From assembly GCA_036925085.1 (NCBI GenBank), contig JAUPFP010000001.1:17991842-18055841 (forward strand): DNA of 64,000 nt, given 5' to 3'. Made by a program: the position numbers and the translations under genes. Origin of the DNA: Brachycybe producta. Taxonomy: Eukaryota > Arthropoda > Diplopoda > Playtdesmida > Andrognathidae. The stretch's first letter is position 1; the number at the start of each line of letters is the position of its first letter. Of this stretch, positions 38,501 through 53,800 are shown piece by piece. The notes beneath the pieces were generated by a model. That model was not told the origin of the DNA. It saw only the letters and a list, made by a program, of their open reading frames with translations, and did no database searches.

Positions 38501-41500
38501 AACAAAGTTGGAGAGATTTTTGCACGAACAGATTCTTATTACTGGTCATTTGTTTCTAGGGCGATTCGACAATGGAACTCGCTTGCCGGGGATTTTGTGC
38601 ACAAAAAACGTATTTTATGGGAGTCATAATTTTGCTTTGTTTTGACAATGCATATATTTGCAGCATTAAAAAATATTGAAATTGTTGTTGGGTTTATATC
38701 AATGGGGGTTTTATATTTTCTGGTTTTGACAATGCATTTTCTATGCTGCACTTGGACTCTTGTCCCTCTGCCATAGTCCTTTATGGCTGCGGGAGGTGGA
38801 GAGAGTCCTTTAAAAACATGCACCGGGCGAGCACATCCAGTAAAACTACAATCTACGATACCTTTGTCAGGCCTATCGTAGGCATGAGGAGGAATGCCTT
38901 TTGGGTTCCCTGAGGACCAGACTCCTCTGCTGCCAATGGGAATATGATCTTGGGAAGGATAAAAAGGTGTAGCCAACAAAGGGTAGTAGCCAACGAGTAC
39001 TTGGTAGTCATGGGACTAGAATAGCTCACTGGGCGAGTACTAGTGGAAGTAGAGGCTTCAAGAATCCTCATGGACCAAGTCCTTTTCGTGGTCGCTCCCG
39101 ATGAGAAGTTACGAGCCTTCAGGGGAGTCTGTGGCTTCTGGCATCATGCAAGGCCGTAATAGCAACAGCTTCCTGGTCGAGGTCCTCAATACCACCACAA
39201 AGCCATTAACCCTCGCACCGGGCAAAGTAATAGTTCACATACAGCAAGCCTCGAAACGGTTGAGGTAAAGACGACTTCAAATGCTGACTCGATATTCACA
39301 GAATACATACACTGTACGTTTTACCTGCAAAATGTTGACCCACCATGTTTGTTTTTGCTGGGTGTAAGTGTTGACAAAAACTTAATTTTCTCAACTTCTA
39401 TGCATGCGAGAAAAAAATTGATCAATCCCACTAAAAGATCTGGTGAGTTTTATAAATATCTAAATTTCATACTTAAATATTCATATACCCATACATACTG
39501 TATCCCTATGTAATTTAACATGACAAAGTGGTTCCTTTATAATTATACGAAGGGTCAAAATTGCTTGAAAAAGATTTATTACCATCCTATATGTATTCTT
39601 AATAACACAAAATTTTCAGAATTAAGAAATATATAACAAAACTTAAGTTACACTATATTTTTAGTAAACCATGTATTTGTATTTAGAAAATCTTTTCAAA
39701 ATATTTTTTTCAGAAAATGTTGGAAAGAAGAAAAAGTGTGCGCCATCTATTGGGGTTTTATAGAAACAAATTCTGATTTTTTTTTGCAGGACAATTTTGG
39801 CATTTGCAACAGCGCCATCTATTGGAGTCATTCATGAACTAAATCTGAATTTTTTATGCTATTTTAATGCGAAACCCTCTTAAAAACTTTGGTAAATCCC
39901 CAAAACAGGTCATTTTCAAACTGCTAAATGTTAATTTTCATTACAATATCTTGAAAATTTTTTTGTGCTACGCCCCAGTTTGGTTCTATTTCATGAAAAA
40001 ACAATCATTGCAAAATGTCCACTCAATAGGATAAAGCGAAAAGGTGCCCCTGGGCCCTCAAAAATAAAAAAAATCCAAAAAAATAAAAAGAAGCACTTTT
40101 TATTCCATAAATCTTGCAAAATATTTTAAAATACGTAGTTAATGATTAATCAGAAATTTTACAAATTGTTATCTATAACTTTTGAATTTCCGACAATTTT
40201 TGGGAAGTACTTAAAAATCTTGATGTGAGATAAAGTCTCTTTTTTATAGCCTAGAAACATTCGGCGATAATTACTTACAATCTGAAGCACATACTGTTTC
40301 TGTTGCTCGTTTTTTGTAAATAATTTATTATAATCCTCCATAAGCTTAATCCCTCTCTCAGCCGAATCATTAATAACTTTCAATTTATTAACTACTTGTA
40401 GAGTGTGGACAAAGCTTTCATTTTTATTCCACGTTGAAGGATGTGTCTTAAGGAATTCATTCCTTAAGTGAAATCTTTTGAAAAATCGTCTAGTTTTAGT
40501 GGAAACGAATTGTTCAATTCCATTTTTAATCATTTTTGGGATTTCTGGGATTTGCTTTACATTTTCATCTGATGCATCAGTTTCGCAATTCATTGCATTG
40601 ACCATTTTCCTTTTTTTATTCAAATGACAAATTAGGATCAAAGAAAGCTAATGCGACAGCTTCTGGACTCGGGTACCATAAATGATTTCTTAGTTTTTGT
40701 AAAGCAACACGCGAGATATTACGATCGACAGCTTGATATTCAAAAAGTTTTGAAAAAACCCTGAAGTCTAAATACGGTGCTTTGACAGCAGAAGGCGCAC
40801 AGATCGCATTTTCTTCTTGCGGTGATAATGCAAATTCATCACGAAACAGAAACATTTTCAAGCAATAAATTGCTTTTGCCATCTACCTTGCATGATGGAT
40901 AGCCCCTGGAGCACGGAACGATCTTCCACGAGGTGGTGCTTCACCGAGGAAAATTTCTGTTAATTCTAAAAATTCTTTATAATCCTCTCTAGGCTGCTCT
41001 TCTCTTAAAGTATCTCTAACAAAGTGAAGTATTCGAAATACATTGACCTCATCCAAGTGTCCTTTGACCTTTTCATGTTCAATTCCAGATTGGAAATTAT
41101 CTACATTAATTCCAGACCAAGCATTTTGAAATTTTTTCAAGATTGGTACAGTTGGACCAGTAGTTTTACCCATCTTTTCTTTAAAAATGCTTCTAAGAAT
41201 GATTTCATATATATGATGTCTACAAGCTAAATACAAAAGATCTTTTTTCAAAAAGTTTTCTATGAAAACACACGCGCCTCTAAAAGTTCCAGTATTTGAT
41301 GCTGTGGTGTCAAAAACTAATGCTTTAACATAACTCTGAAGACCCCATTCAGCCAGAGTTTCACAGACAGCTAATGCCTGCTCATTTCGAGTCCCAGATT
41401 GCAATGCAGGCACTCCAAGAAGTTGCTCAGTATTGCCGTTTGAGAGAATTACAAGAAGTCTATCTACGATCTCTTTGCCTATTAATGCTGGAAGTAGTTT

Positions 41501-44500
41501 ACCATCTGAATGTACGACAGCAGCTTCCAATTTTGTGTCAGTAGTATAGGAAAATACATTTATACATCACTTTTTCCCATAGACTATTATTGGAGGCTTA
41601 ATTTCAGCGCCACACTCCAATGTCTGTTTTTTCCAATGTGGTCTCTCAAGCGTAGCAGCTATTGTTATATTGTTTACACCACTTCCTCATTTTTTCGTAC
41701 CTCATAGAATTACTTCAAGCGCAGCGGCCAATTCATTGTACAGTGTTAAATTGCTAAAAAAATTATTGTTTTTTTAATCCACATTATTTCTAGTTTTATG
41801 TGAAATAAATAAAAAAAATTACCTGAATTAGAATACTATTGTTATATTGTTTACACCACTTCCTCATTTTTAAATTGTTCTAGCCTATTTTTTAATTCTC
41901 ATTGTATCTAGTTTTATAATGTGAACTAAATAAAAAACTAGCTGAATTATACTATTGTGATTTTGTTTACACTTCTTCATCCTCGTTTTTAAATTGTTGG
42001 TCTGTCCTATTTTTTAATTCTCATTGTTTATAGTTTTATAATGTTGAACTAAATAAAAAACTAGCTGAATTATACTATTGTGATTTTGTTTACACCACTT
42101 CTTCCTCATTTTTAAATTGTTGTTCTGTCCTATTTTTTAATTCTCATTGTTTATAGTTTTATAATGTGAACTAAATAAAAAACTAGCTGAATTATACTAT
42201 TGTGATTTTGTTTACACCACTTCTTCCTCATTTTTAAATTGTTGTTCTGTCCTATTTTTTAATTCTCATTGTTTATAGTTTTATAATGTGAACTAAATAA
42301 AAAACTAGCTGAATTATAATACTATTGTTATATTGTTAACACCACTTCTTCCTCATTTTTTATTTTATTTATTGTAATACACATAGACATACAAACAATG
42401 TAGTTTAGTTTGTTTAGTTTAGTTAAGTTTCTTTTTCCTCATAAAAATATAAGTATATAAGCAATAATAATAATAATAATTCTTTTATTGTGCCACTTAA
42501 AGGTTGCATTTACAACATCTAACAAAAGTGCAAAGTCAAAAAGTAAAATAAAAATAAAAAGGAGCATACAAGTGAGCTTATAATAATAAAAAAAAGATAT
42601 ATCTCACACTATTAAATGTTTTGTCACGCACCAACTAAAAATATTCATATTATACAAATGAACCCGAAAAGTCTTACAAGAAGATGACATAACATATTCA
42701 GGAAGATTATTCCATATAGGAATACATCTATTCAAAAAGTTATGACGTCTGCGATTAGATTTCTGAGAAAGTAATGTGAATCTTTTTGAATGACCCCTGG
42801 TAACAGTATCAAGTGGAATTAAATTATTTAAGAAACCCAAAGTGCAATGAACTTGACCAGTAACTAACCTGTAAAAAAGAACTAAATCAGCCACTAGACG
42901 TCTTTCTCTAAGTGTTTTCAGATCTAATAACCGAAGACGTTGTTCATATGTCAATTTATTACATTCCACAATACTTTTAGAGAATTTACGTTGAACACTC
43001 TCAATTAAATCAGAATCCCCCTTATTAATAGGAGACCAAACTGGTGAGGCATATTCTAAAATTGGCCGGACATATACCTTAAATGCATAAGTTTTAACAC
43101 CCACAGGGCTATATACAAAAATCTTATTCAATAGCCACAACCTCCGAGCAGCCTTACTGGTAATCTCCTTACAGTGGGCTGAAAAGTTAAACTTACTATC
43201 AAAAATAACACCCAAGTCATTCACCTGTGATTTGTTCAACAATTCATTATTCTCAATAAAAAAGGAGGACTGGAGAGCAGCCTTTCCCACCTTAAGGGCA
43301 ACACACTTTGGTATACCAAGTTCCATGTCATTTAGTTTGGACCAATCTATCAAGCTATTTATGGCCTCTTGTAGGTAACAATTATGTATACTCAAGAATT
43401 TAGTATCATCTGCATAAATAAACTTTTGGACCTCAGTACTTGCATGTGACAGGTCATTAATGAAAATACCAAACAATAAGGGGCCTAGAATACTTCCCTG
43501 TGGAACCCCACTTGGCACATCTACCCAGCCTGAATAGGCTTCCTGTAACTTTACTCGTTGCTTTCTGCCTAGGAGGTAACCCTTTATCCAATTGATAATA
43601 AAATAATCAAAATTCCAATTTTTGAGCTTCATTAACAGTATATTATGATTAACTCTGTCAAAAGCTTTAACAAAGTCAAAATAAACTATATTGACACTAT
43701 GTTGGTCATCATTCATTTGAGTTATAAACTCAGTACTATGTAATAATTGGGTTGTGGTAGATCGTCTTGGTATAAAACCAAACTGCACTTCAGACATCAG
43801 GTTGTTACTAAATATAACTTTAAACATATGAGCCACAATAATCTTCTCCATTACCTTCCCACACAGGCTAGTAATTGAAATCGGCCTATAATTATTAGGT
43901 ACCGATTTGTCTCCAGATTTAAAAATGGGAGTAACATTAGCAGTCTTCCAGTCCATAGGAAGGACACCTTTCAACATACTGATTTTAAATATATATGATA
44001 AGGGAGTACACAACTGCTCTGCACAAAAAAGTAATAATTTACTCGGAATCATATCAGGACCTGACGATACAGATTTGTGTAGAGAACGCAATTCTTTTAA
44101 TACAACCTCTGGGTTAAAGATATCCAGAACTTCATACTCAGGTCTATTATCAACATTATTTGATGGCAAACTAGAATTGTCATGTGAACGAAATTCATGG
44201 TAAAAATAGTCGTTTAAAACATTAGCTTTTTCAAAATTATTTGTACAGATCTTTCCTTCATTATTTTTAATTGGAGGTACCTGATTTACCTTTGCATTGC
44301 CTAGTTTATTTTTAGCATAAGAATAAAACAAATTCATACTACCACTTTCAATAATTGAAAGTTCATTTGCCCTATGAAAATTCTGAACCAACTGAATACA
44401 TTTCTTATGTTGTTGCCTATATATAGTAAGATTATCTACAGTTGGAAAATCTTTGCACATAGCCCAGTATTTCTTTTTTGTATTAAAGGCTTTTCTTATA

Positions 44501-47500
44501 ACAATCGGGAACTTAAAAATAGAACAAGGTGCAAAAACATCCATCAAGTTATTGATTACACCTTTAAAAAAAGACCACATAAATTCTGGATTACTTGATG
44601 TAGTAACAGGGCTCCAATCAGTAACACATAGAGATTGATAAATGTTCAACAACGCACTCTCATCCAATCTTCTAGATGTCTTCCGAGGTATTATTTGATG
44701 ATGATATCCAAAAACCCTAAAGTTGACTGCAATATGTGGAGGAACATCACTATTACAAAAAGGGGCTCCACCCACAACAGAATCGACACTGAAGTCATTG
44801 TTAACTAGTAACAATGAGAGTAGGTTAGAACCTCTCTCTCGTTGAAAAGAAGACTCGTTGTTGTAGTCCTAGTTCACACATTGCATTCATAAATAAGGAA
44901 TCCGGCTGACTGGAACCACCAAGAGTAGACCAGTCCAAATGTGGCCTATTAAAGTCCCCCACTAATATGGTTGGGAAGTCGGTACCACAGATTCCCTTTA
45001 TACTGTCAAGGAGTAATATTGTAGATTCCAACCTGCCAGCATAAAAAGGACTTTGATAATACACAGCCAGACGCACACCAGTATGATAACCAGCCAAATC
45101 AATACAAGCACATTCAAAACCAATACCGTTGGCCACAACAACAGAGTACTTTAGTGCTTGTTTCAAAAAAATACACACTCCACCACCATGTGAACAGGTA
45201 CGATCACCTCTAACAACTAAATATCCTGGAGGACATATCAACTCGTCGGGTGTATCATCACGAAACCATGTTTCACACACACAAATACAATCAAGATCTT
45301 CAAGATGAACAAATGCAGCCAAAAGATCAAGTTTATTCATCAAACTTCTAGCATTTATCAACACACATTTGAGTCCTTCAGATTCATGCGCAATGTTGGA
45401 AGACAACAAAGTAACATTTGCTTTAGGTTTAGAAGTGTCCCGATTGCCTCCCACCTAAAGCTAACCCACTTCCAAGCTTATCCAAACAAGGTGGCTTATA
45501 ATCAGGACCATTCCATTCTCTTACCAGGATGTTAATGGGCCAAAAACCCTCATCAAAAACTTTACTCTGATCAGAAGAGTCTAGATTAATGAAAAAGGAG
45601 TCACGACGATTACCTTCACTTTCAATCTTAACCACATTTAGAGCATTAATATTTTTTAACAGCAAAAATTCCTTCACTGATGATACCGAAGTAGGTGCAA
45701 CACATCCACCAACGAACAATCTCAAGGTGGGTTTATACCCACTTAGGAGGTCTGAAACTCCACCTTTTCCCTGCAAAGCAGCCTTACGATGTTTCTTCTT
45801 GGAGGAGACTACCACGAAATTGTCATCATTTTCACTTCTTTTCTCTAAAGTACCTGTAGCACTGCTTGCTTCAGTATGTCTATTAGAGACAGGCAGAGAA
45901 ACTTGAACATTACTCACGCATTCTTTATTCATTCCACCAGGAAAATTTAACATATTGTCTTTCACAGGCTTCTGGGACTCAAGAGTTGCAATACGTTTGT
46001 TAGTCGACTCCATAAATGCTTTGAGAGTAGAGGACAACACATCAAGGTCTTCTTACACACTCCCTCGCCAGAAAACAAATGATTAACCTTTGAACCCTTT
46101 TTCGATTTAATACTTTGTAGATTTGCATCTCCCAACAATGACTTCATTTTCTTTATACAGTCGAAAATAATATTTTTTTTTGTTACAGCAAATGTAATGA
46201 CTCCACTAACAGTAGAACCAATAAGGTCCAAATATTGAACACAAAGTGAATTTACATCCACAACATCATCTTCCTCAATTAAATTTAGAACTGAGGGTGC
46301 AATAATAATTCATTTTAAAAGTAATATCTCATTTCAACTACAACTCATCTACAAGTCAGTTCATCTTTGTTAATCCGTGTGACCATAATTTGTGAATCTG
46401 TGTGTTACAAGCCTACGTCGAAGGGAGGAACTTGGAGGGACTTCATCAACAAAAGAGATAAGTGGCTGATTTTTTTTTAAATCAAATAAATTAATTTCTT
46501 TTTATTTAAATCAGATTTTTTTATTTTTTTTTTATTTATATGATATATTAAATTTTTTTTACGATGATGTTTGCAAAAATGAGTAATACCATTGTAACGT
46601 CCCGACTGGACCGTCACAATACCAGTAAATTAAAACACCAAGCGGACGTAAAAACTTACCGTCGATTGGCTCCTTACGGGGACGGGGACGGGACCGTACC
46701 CGTAGCCGCCTCTTCCACGGTGGCCCTTGGGATGTGTGTCGGCTCCACGGAGCCACCCACGATGGACATGACGAAAGACCACGCCGCCACACCAAGAATA
46801 TTGCGAATTACTACACGAATTACTATTGCTATTTATATCAATGTGTCCCTATAATGATTTCCACCAGTCATTTGGGGATACTTCCTCAAGCATATCTTCC
46901 CAAAAATAATGCATTAACAAAAGGTCTACCACCAGACTTTATTTTTTTAATCATAAAGAAAAATGCTGGGAACTGTTTTCTTTTTATTGTATAATTTAAA
47001 TGTTTAAATAAATATGAATATTTTTTTAAAAAAATCATTTGTTTTATTTAATTTAATATATAATTTCCTATGTAATACAGTGAGGAAGACGTTGCATGAA
47101 GTCAAAATGTTTTTACAAAGTTCGATGAGAAATACAGATTATTTATGACCATCTTGGCCATGCAATGAGCCATGGACGCGCTCAGACTAAAAAGTTATGT
47201 TTGATTTGTGGTTTGCCAAACCAGGAAAAATATACAAGTATGATTTGATAAATCATGAAGTGTTAAAATCTACATACTTCAACTTAATCCATGAACGTGC
47301 TTATACTTACCATGGTGAAAAGGATGTGAATTTCCCAGATGAACCATTCATCCACCTGGGTACATCAAACATTTATGCAATAAGGTGTACCAAGCCAGTT
47401 TACTTGGCTAAAGGTATCAACAATATACCATTGGACATTATGCTAACTGAGGAGGAAAGCCTTATTGGTGAATCATGCACAGCGAAGTTTGAGCTTACTC

Positions 47501-47787
47501 AAAAAACATCACAAAACATTCCAGTCATTGTCAATAGTTCAACCTTACTTCCGAATACTACTGGACCTCTGACAGTGACTGTCATCAATGGATTTAAAAA
47601 TCCAATTATAATTCCAGCATATGTGTGCTGGATTCAACTGGAGGTGAAGGCAATTTAAACCTTGTACAAGTATTTTTTATTGCTTTTTGCTAATTTTTTA
47701 TATTTTATTTTTTTGTTGTATTAATCTATTATTTATATTTTATATTTATATTATCTATTATATATGTATATATATATATATATATAC

Positions 47788-47839
<52 letters not shown>

Positions 47840-50800
47840 AGGGGGCCTATTAAAGTTATGTTAATAAACTTTGGAAACCACAATATTGCCATTAAAACAG
47901 GGTATAGAATTGTGCAAATCATTTTTGAGAAAATATATCCCTTATGTAGAATTTGTTGAGGGAGAACTTCCCCAAGCACCCGTGGTGAATGTAACGTCCC
48001 GCCGGACCGTCACAATACCCCAGTAAGCAAAACCCCAAAAACGGCGTTAAACTTACCGCACAACCGGCTCCTTACGGGGACGGGACCGTTCCCATAGCCG
48101 TCTCCCACACGGTGCTCCCCGGGTTGTGTCGGCTCCAGGAGCCACCCACGACGGACACGACGAAAAACCATGCCGCCACGCCGAGAATATCGCGGTAGAA
48201 CTCCGGTTCTACCGCGAGCCGACACGAAGACAGGCCGAAACAAGTCGGAAAGACGGTGGTGTTGTTCCCCTAACCGGACAACCCACCCTCCGCGGTACTT
48301 CCCCAACGAAATGACTCGACACAAGGTAAGTGATGATAAAAAGTGATATATTTATTCACTTACGACGAGTAGATGATAACGATGGCAGAAATAATATTTA
48401 CACAACTTGGCTGGTAAGCTTCTACCAGCCAAGCCCCCATAAATATACAAACAAGGCCTAATGGCCAAAGGCACAAAAGAAGAAGATGAGGCACTGGCCA
48501 GTGGAGGTCTCCTTGACTTCCACCCACAGGTCTTCTCAGTCTCACAGCCTACAACCAACTGCCCAGATCCTGTGGTTGACTAGGCCACAGGAAACCTCCA
48601 GGCAACTCCACCTGGAGGGGACAGAGGTCACTTCTGACCTCTCACCCATAGACTTCATGGTGAGAGGTCTGCTGGCACCAAAATGGCGTCCGTCCCAACA
48701 GCCTACTGTAGCTGTCAGGCAGACCACCATAGGGAAATTCGTCTGCTCCATCAAAATTAAAATTGGAGCAGACCAGGTTGCCACAATCCTCTCAACTTCC
48801 CTGTTCCGTCTCGGGAACAGGTCAGTCAAGCCAGCCAGGATTGCTCCCCGAACCTGACCTTCTTAGGTACCGGTCGGCTTCTCTGGCGGTGTCGCGAAAG
48901 TGGAGCCCATCCACTCCGCAGCCCACCGACGTGCCCACCACAAGCACATCTGGGTGTTACGCCACCCAAAACCAGTATCGAAGACCGTCCCCCTAAGACG
49001 GCTTTCCTCCAGGGCTCGGAATTCCTCGAAAGGAATATCCTGGAGTTGCGGACGCGTGTGAAGCGTCCGACTTGTTAGGATGTCCACCAGGGCGACCACA
49101 GGCTCGGTCTCGCACCCTGGTAGAGGCTCAGTTATAAACTGTCCAGCCATACCTCCTAGGTCGCATCCCAGCAAATGTTGGATGAATGGGGCTGCACGCC
49201 GGGCTAGACGAACTATCCCGGCATCTAGTCCCACCACATCCAAAATAGCAAACGTTTGCTGGACCGGATTCACGACCATGACAACCGGAAAACCTCCACA
49301 ACCAAACGCCACCACATGGTGCATGTTGTACGGCGGTAGCTTTGCTACCCACGGCTCTGGAAGTGGCTCATCCAGACGGTAGTAGCCGTGGTATTGGCAA
49401 CCCTCCATTCCCGGCTGGTCCTGCCAGAGACCAAGCCGGTTATTCAGATACACCTCTGCATCTGAATACGGGGGCAATGCGCCAATACGCCGTCCCTCAG
49501 CCTCAGGCCTAGGGGAGGTTGACGTTTCAGGTCCTAGGGTATCGTATACCCCGCCGCCATGGATCGGAGAGAAGGATGTACCCCCACTGGGGGTCACGGG
49601 GTCACGTTTAGTGGGAACACTAACTCCTGCAACCGAGGTTCCTTCGCCCTTAGGTGAGGGCAAAGTCACACGGTGCAGGGTTCCCACTGCTCGAACCCGC
49701 AGGCTCGAGACCGCATCCACCTTCGGGGAGGATGGAGGCGTGCCGACCAAAACGTCGCGCATCGACCTACCATCCATCCGCGCCGCCTCAACGGGACGGG
49801 TATGGACCGGTTGACTCCCGGCCGGCGTGCTTGCCTGAGCACGCCGGGACTCCTCCTTTTCCGCCACGACGCCTCCAGTTTCGGCTCCCTGGCGCCTACT
49901 ACTGGAGGGTGTCGGACTTCCCTTCCTCTCACGCTTGGACTTTTTACGGTCCTTCTTTTTCTTTTTCTTCCCGTGAGAGGAAGGTTGACCATGCGTCGGG
50001 TCAGACCTAACTGACCCCGACGACTTACTGGGCCGATCAGGCTTAGGCGGGTGGTTAGCCCCCTTCGCCTTCTCGGACTCCTTCTTCGAAGGTTTTCCGG
50101 CCGGAGCCGTACTCTTCTTCGTAGAAGTGCCCTTAGCCGAAGTGACAGTCGAGGAGGACTGTCCGGAAACAAATCTTCCTCGACCATCCCGAAGGAGAGT
50201 CTTCTCCTTCGGTGCAAGAGTCGGCTGACTCTTGCTACCAGTCGCTTTGGCTTCCGCACCATGGGCTGGTGCACTGGAAGCCTGCATCGCCTCCTTCTCG
50301 GCGATTCGCTTCTGGCCAGCGATGGTCGTGGCACTCGCAATCGGCGGGACACCACGACCGACAGGAGGTTCCCCTGTTTTGAGCGGACTCCGGGCGGGCA
50401 TTCCCTGCAGGGGAGGGAACTCCGCAGCCCGGCGCTCAAACTCCTGCCGCTCTCCTGCACCGACCGCACGAGCGATCTGTCGGTGCAGGCTCGCTGCTTG
50501 AGCCTGAAGCCGTCTGAGCTTATCCTCTAAGCTCTCGGGCTTCCGAGGTTCGGAGGCCTTTCCTCGACCTGAGGACCTGGCCTTCTTACCTCGAGCTTTC
50601 AGCCACTGGTGGGGTGTGAGGGTGGGACCTCTTTTGTCCCTTGCCACCCCCACCACTCACAGATTTCCCCGTTTTACCGGGAGCGGGTACTGGAGGCTGA
50701 GTAGCCTTCTTCTCCGCTCGCCGGTCCCTCTTCGGGTTGTCCGACCGCCAGCCGGAGGGGCCAGCTACTGCCTCGGGCGGACCCGATCCAGCAGCCGGCT

Positions 50801-53800
50801 TCTCTGTCCAAGCAGCCTCTGAACAACCTTCAGGGTGGGCGAGAGTTTCTGCTCGAAGCCCCACAGCAGGCGTGAACTTCTTCAACGCCTCCTCCTTAGC
50901 TTTGAGCAGTGCCTCTCTCTGCGAGAGCCTTGGCTCTGGCAGTGATCCGTGCGGCTCCGGACTTTTTCTTGCGCTTCCTTGCGCCGTCCTTCCTCACCTG
51001 CACGGTTGGAAACTCCCCGACGAAGCATCGACGGTCCCTGACCAGGAAGCCACCTTCCTGGACCATGTCCCGTCTAGCTTCGTCCAACCGATCCAAGCGG
51101 TCTTCTTCTTCGGCCAAGGACACAGCCACGGCCTCCAAAGACATAGGATCGGCGGGAAGTACTCCGGGGGATCCCGTCCCAGACGGTTTACCCTCGGAGG
51201 CCGAACTACTCCCGTCAGACTCCGAAGAGCCCTCTGAAGAGGCGTTGCGGCTCCGCCACTGCCTTGAGGCGTCCACCACCGAATCAACGGTGGTTTCGAC
51301 CTCCATCTCCGTGTCAATGACTAAGGACGCTCCCAAGGAGACGTCCTCACTGTCCTCGACCACCCTAGACCAATCTAGGAGGTCTCGAACAGACGGAGAC
51401 CCGGGTTCCGGGGTACTAGCGGTTACCACACCGGTAGCCGCCTTCCCACCGTCAACACCCGCTTCTGCAGGCTCTCCAACCGGAGAAACTACCGCCGCCA
51501 CCGACTGAACGGTGGTAGCAGCCGTATCTCTGGTAGGAGACTGCAGGTATCTGCCCCAGAAGGCTCCGACACCGGTCGGAGTCTACTGGGCAGACTCCGG
51601 ACCTTCCACGGCTTCTGCCGCCGGGGAATCAACAGATTCCACGGTAGCATCCGCCGTTTCCGGTCCGCCAGATGATGGGGAGCCCTCCGATCCCGACACC
51701 AACAGCCTTGCATCCCAAGGATGCAGCGGACTGAGGGAGGGGGACCGTTGGCCACTCCCGTCGCCTTCCTCCTTCTCCTTCTCCATGATGGGCCTAGTAA
51801 ACAGGGAGAGAACCATTAAAAACCAGGTTTTACCATGGAAAAGTGAATTCCACGGACTTTTACCGTGAGAATTCTCGATTTCACCGTCCAAAGTCGGTAA
51901 TTCACGGTCAAAACCGTGTCTTACCGCCTTCGTACGGTGAAAACATCTTTTCCCCCTTTCAGAACCGGTAGAAAGAGCATTCCACGGGTTTTCACCGTGC
52001 GAATCGCGGTTTCCACCGTCCAAAGTCGGTAAACCACGGTAAAAACCATGGCTAACCACCTTCGGACGGTGAAAACACCCTTTCACCGAGTTCCGACTTT
52101 TGGAAAGGGCATTGCACGGACTTCTACCGTGCAAAATGCCGTTTTCACCGTCCAAAGTCGGTAATTCACGGTCAAAACCGTGTTTCACCGCCTTCGAACG
52201 GTGAAAACCACTCCCTGGCGGGCTTCTACCGTCCAGACACCGTCGAACTTGGGCCTCCCCAAGCGAAACGGCGCTCGGACGGGCTGTACGCGCCGGAAAA
52301 GTGCTTTCCACAGTGGCTTGGCCTCCATGACAACAGTCATGGCGGCGAAACCACTCCCACCACGTGTGTATACGGTCATTGACCGTAAAACACACCGTTA
52401 ACATATAAAAGAGAACTGCCAACAGGCAGGAGAAGGAAATACCCTTAGAGGGACTTACTTTTTCTATGTTGCCCTCTTTTTCCAGTCTTGGCACGCTTTT
52501 TAGACGGTGAATACGTGGTTTTTTCGGTCCACGTGGTGCCGGCGTCCTTTGTTTGAGAGAATTACAAACAATATGGCGCCTAGCAACCAAATTCACCGTC
52601 TTAGCGGCTAATGGCCGTGCAGCAGCGGCTAATACATCATCAGCCGCCTCATGCATGGTCACCATGGAGATTTCACCGTCGTCTGCCTTTTTAGGGGCAG
52701 ACATACGGTGAATTCTCCTACACCAAGTCTGGATCTGAGGAGTAGAGACATTTACCGTCAATTCTCTTATATTGACGGTAATGGGAGCTTTCATGGAGGT
52801 TTTCACGGACGGATTTCGCCGTCCACGGACCGATTTGGTCGGACCTTGGACCAGACACCTGGGGATGGGCCGCCCTGGGTTTCTACCGAAACCGTAGCTG
52901 GCCCCAAACACCGCAATGTCCGGCCGCCTCCTCTCCCAGCCGTCCGCCCACAGTAGCGGACTGCCGGCTCTACCCCACCACGGTAGGGGCACCCACAGGG
53001 TACCCCACAACCGGATACTCCCTATCCGAGGGTCGTACCCACTCACCTCAAACACCCTCGGTCTCCGCGGACGGAGATTATACCGAGGAGGTGGGGGGTC
53101 ATCTCCCTCGGAGTCGGTATACTCCTGCGAAGGAATGGCCGGTGGCTTTAGCGCCGGAGTCACTTCACTCCGCGCCGAAGCCTCCGTGGCATCGCTGTCT
53201 GCATCGGAGGAGGTTTCAGAGACACCAAGTCCATCTTCCTCTCTCACAGTGCAGGTGGGTATATACGGCTTCAGGTTATCTACATGAAACCGGTCGCGCA
53301 CCTTCCGACCATACCCGTCTACGAATTCTATCTCGTAGACTAGGTCAGAATACCGTGCGACCACCGTACCCGTCTCAGCTTTATATGCCAAGTTCCATTT
53401 CTTCGCCTGGCCGAGTTTCCCAGCCTGATCTCTTATCCACACCGGATCTCCCGGCTGGTAAAGAGGAGGCTGCACACGGCCAGCGTCATACCGTTCCTTT
53501 TGCCTTTTCTGAGCAGCCGCCAAACGTTGACGAGCCTGCTCTTCCACGGCTTGCTGGTCAGGCAAGTCGCGGACTGGACCGTTCAGAAGGAGGTTATCAA
53601 TCTCCATCCGCGGCTCACGGCCAAACAACAACTGATACGGAGAGACTTGCGTACTCTCCTGGACAGCTGTGTTATAAGCCCACACGGCGGGCCGTAATTT
53701 GTCCCACCAGTCACGCTGTTCCTTGAGGGGATCAAGGTACCGCTTGATGGTTTCCATTACGGTTTTATTCGTACGCTCCGTAAGCCCATTAGCTTGCGGA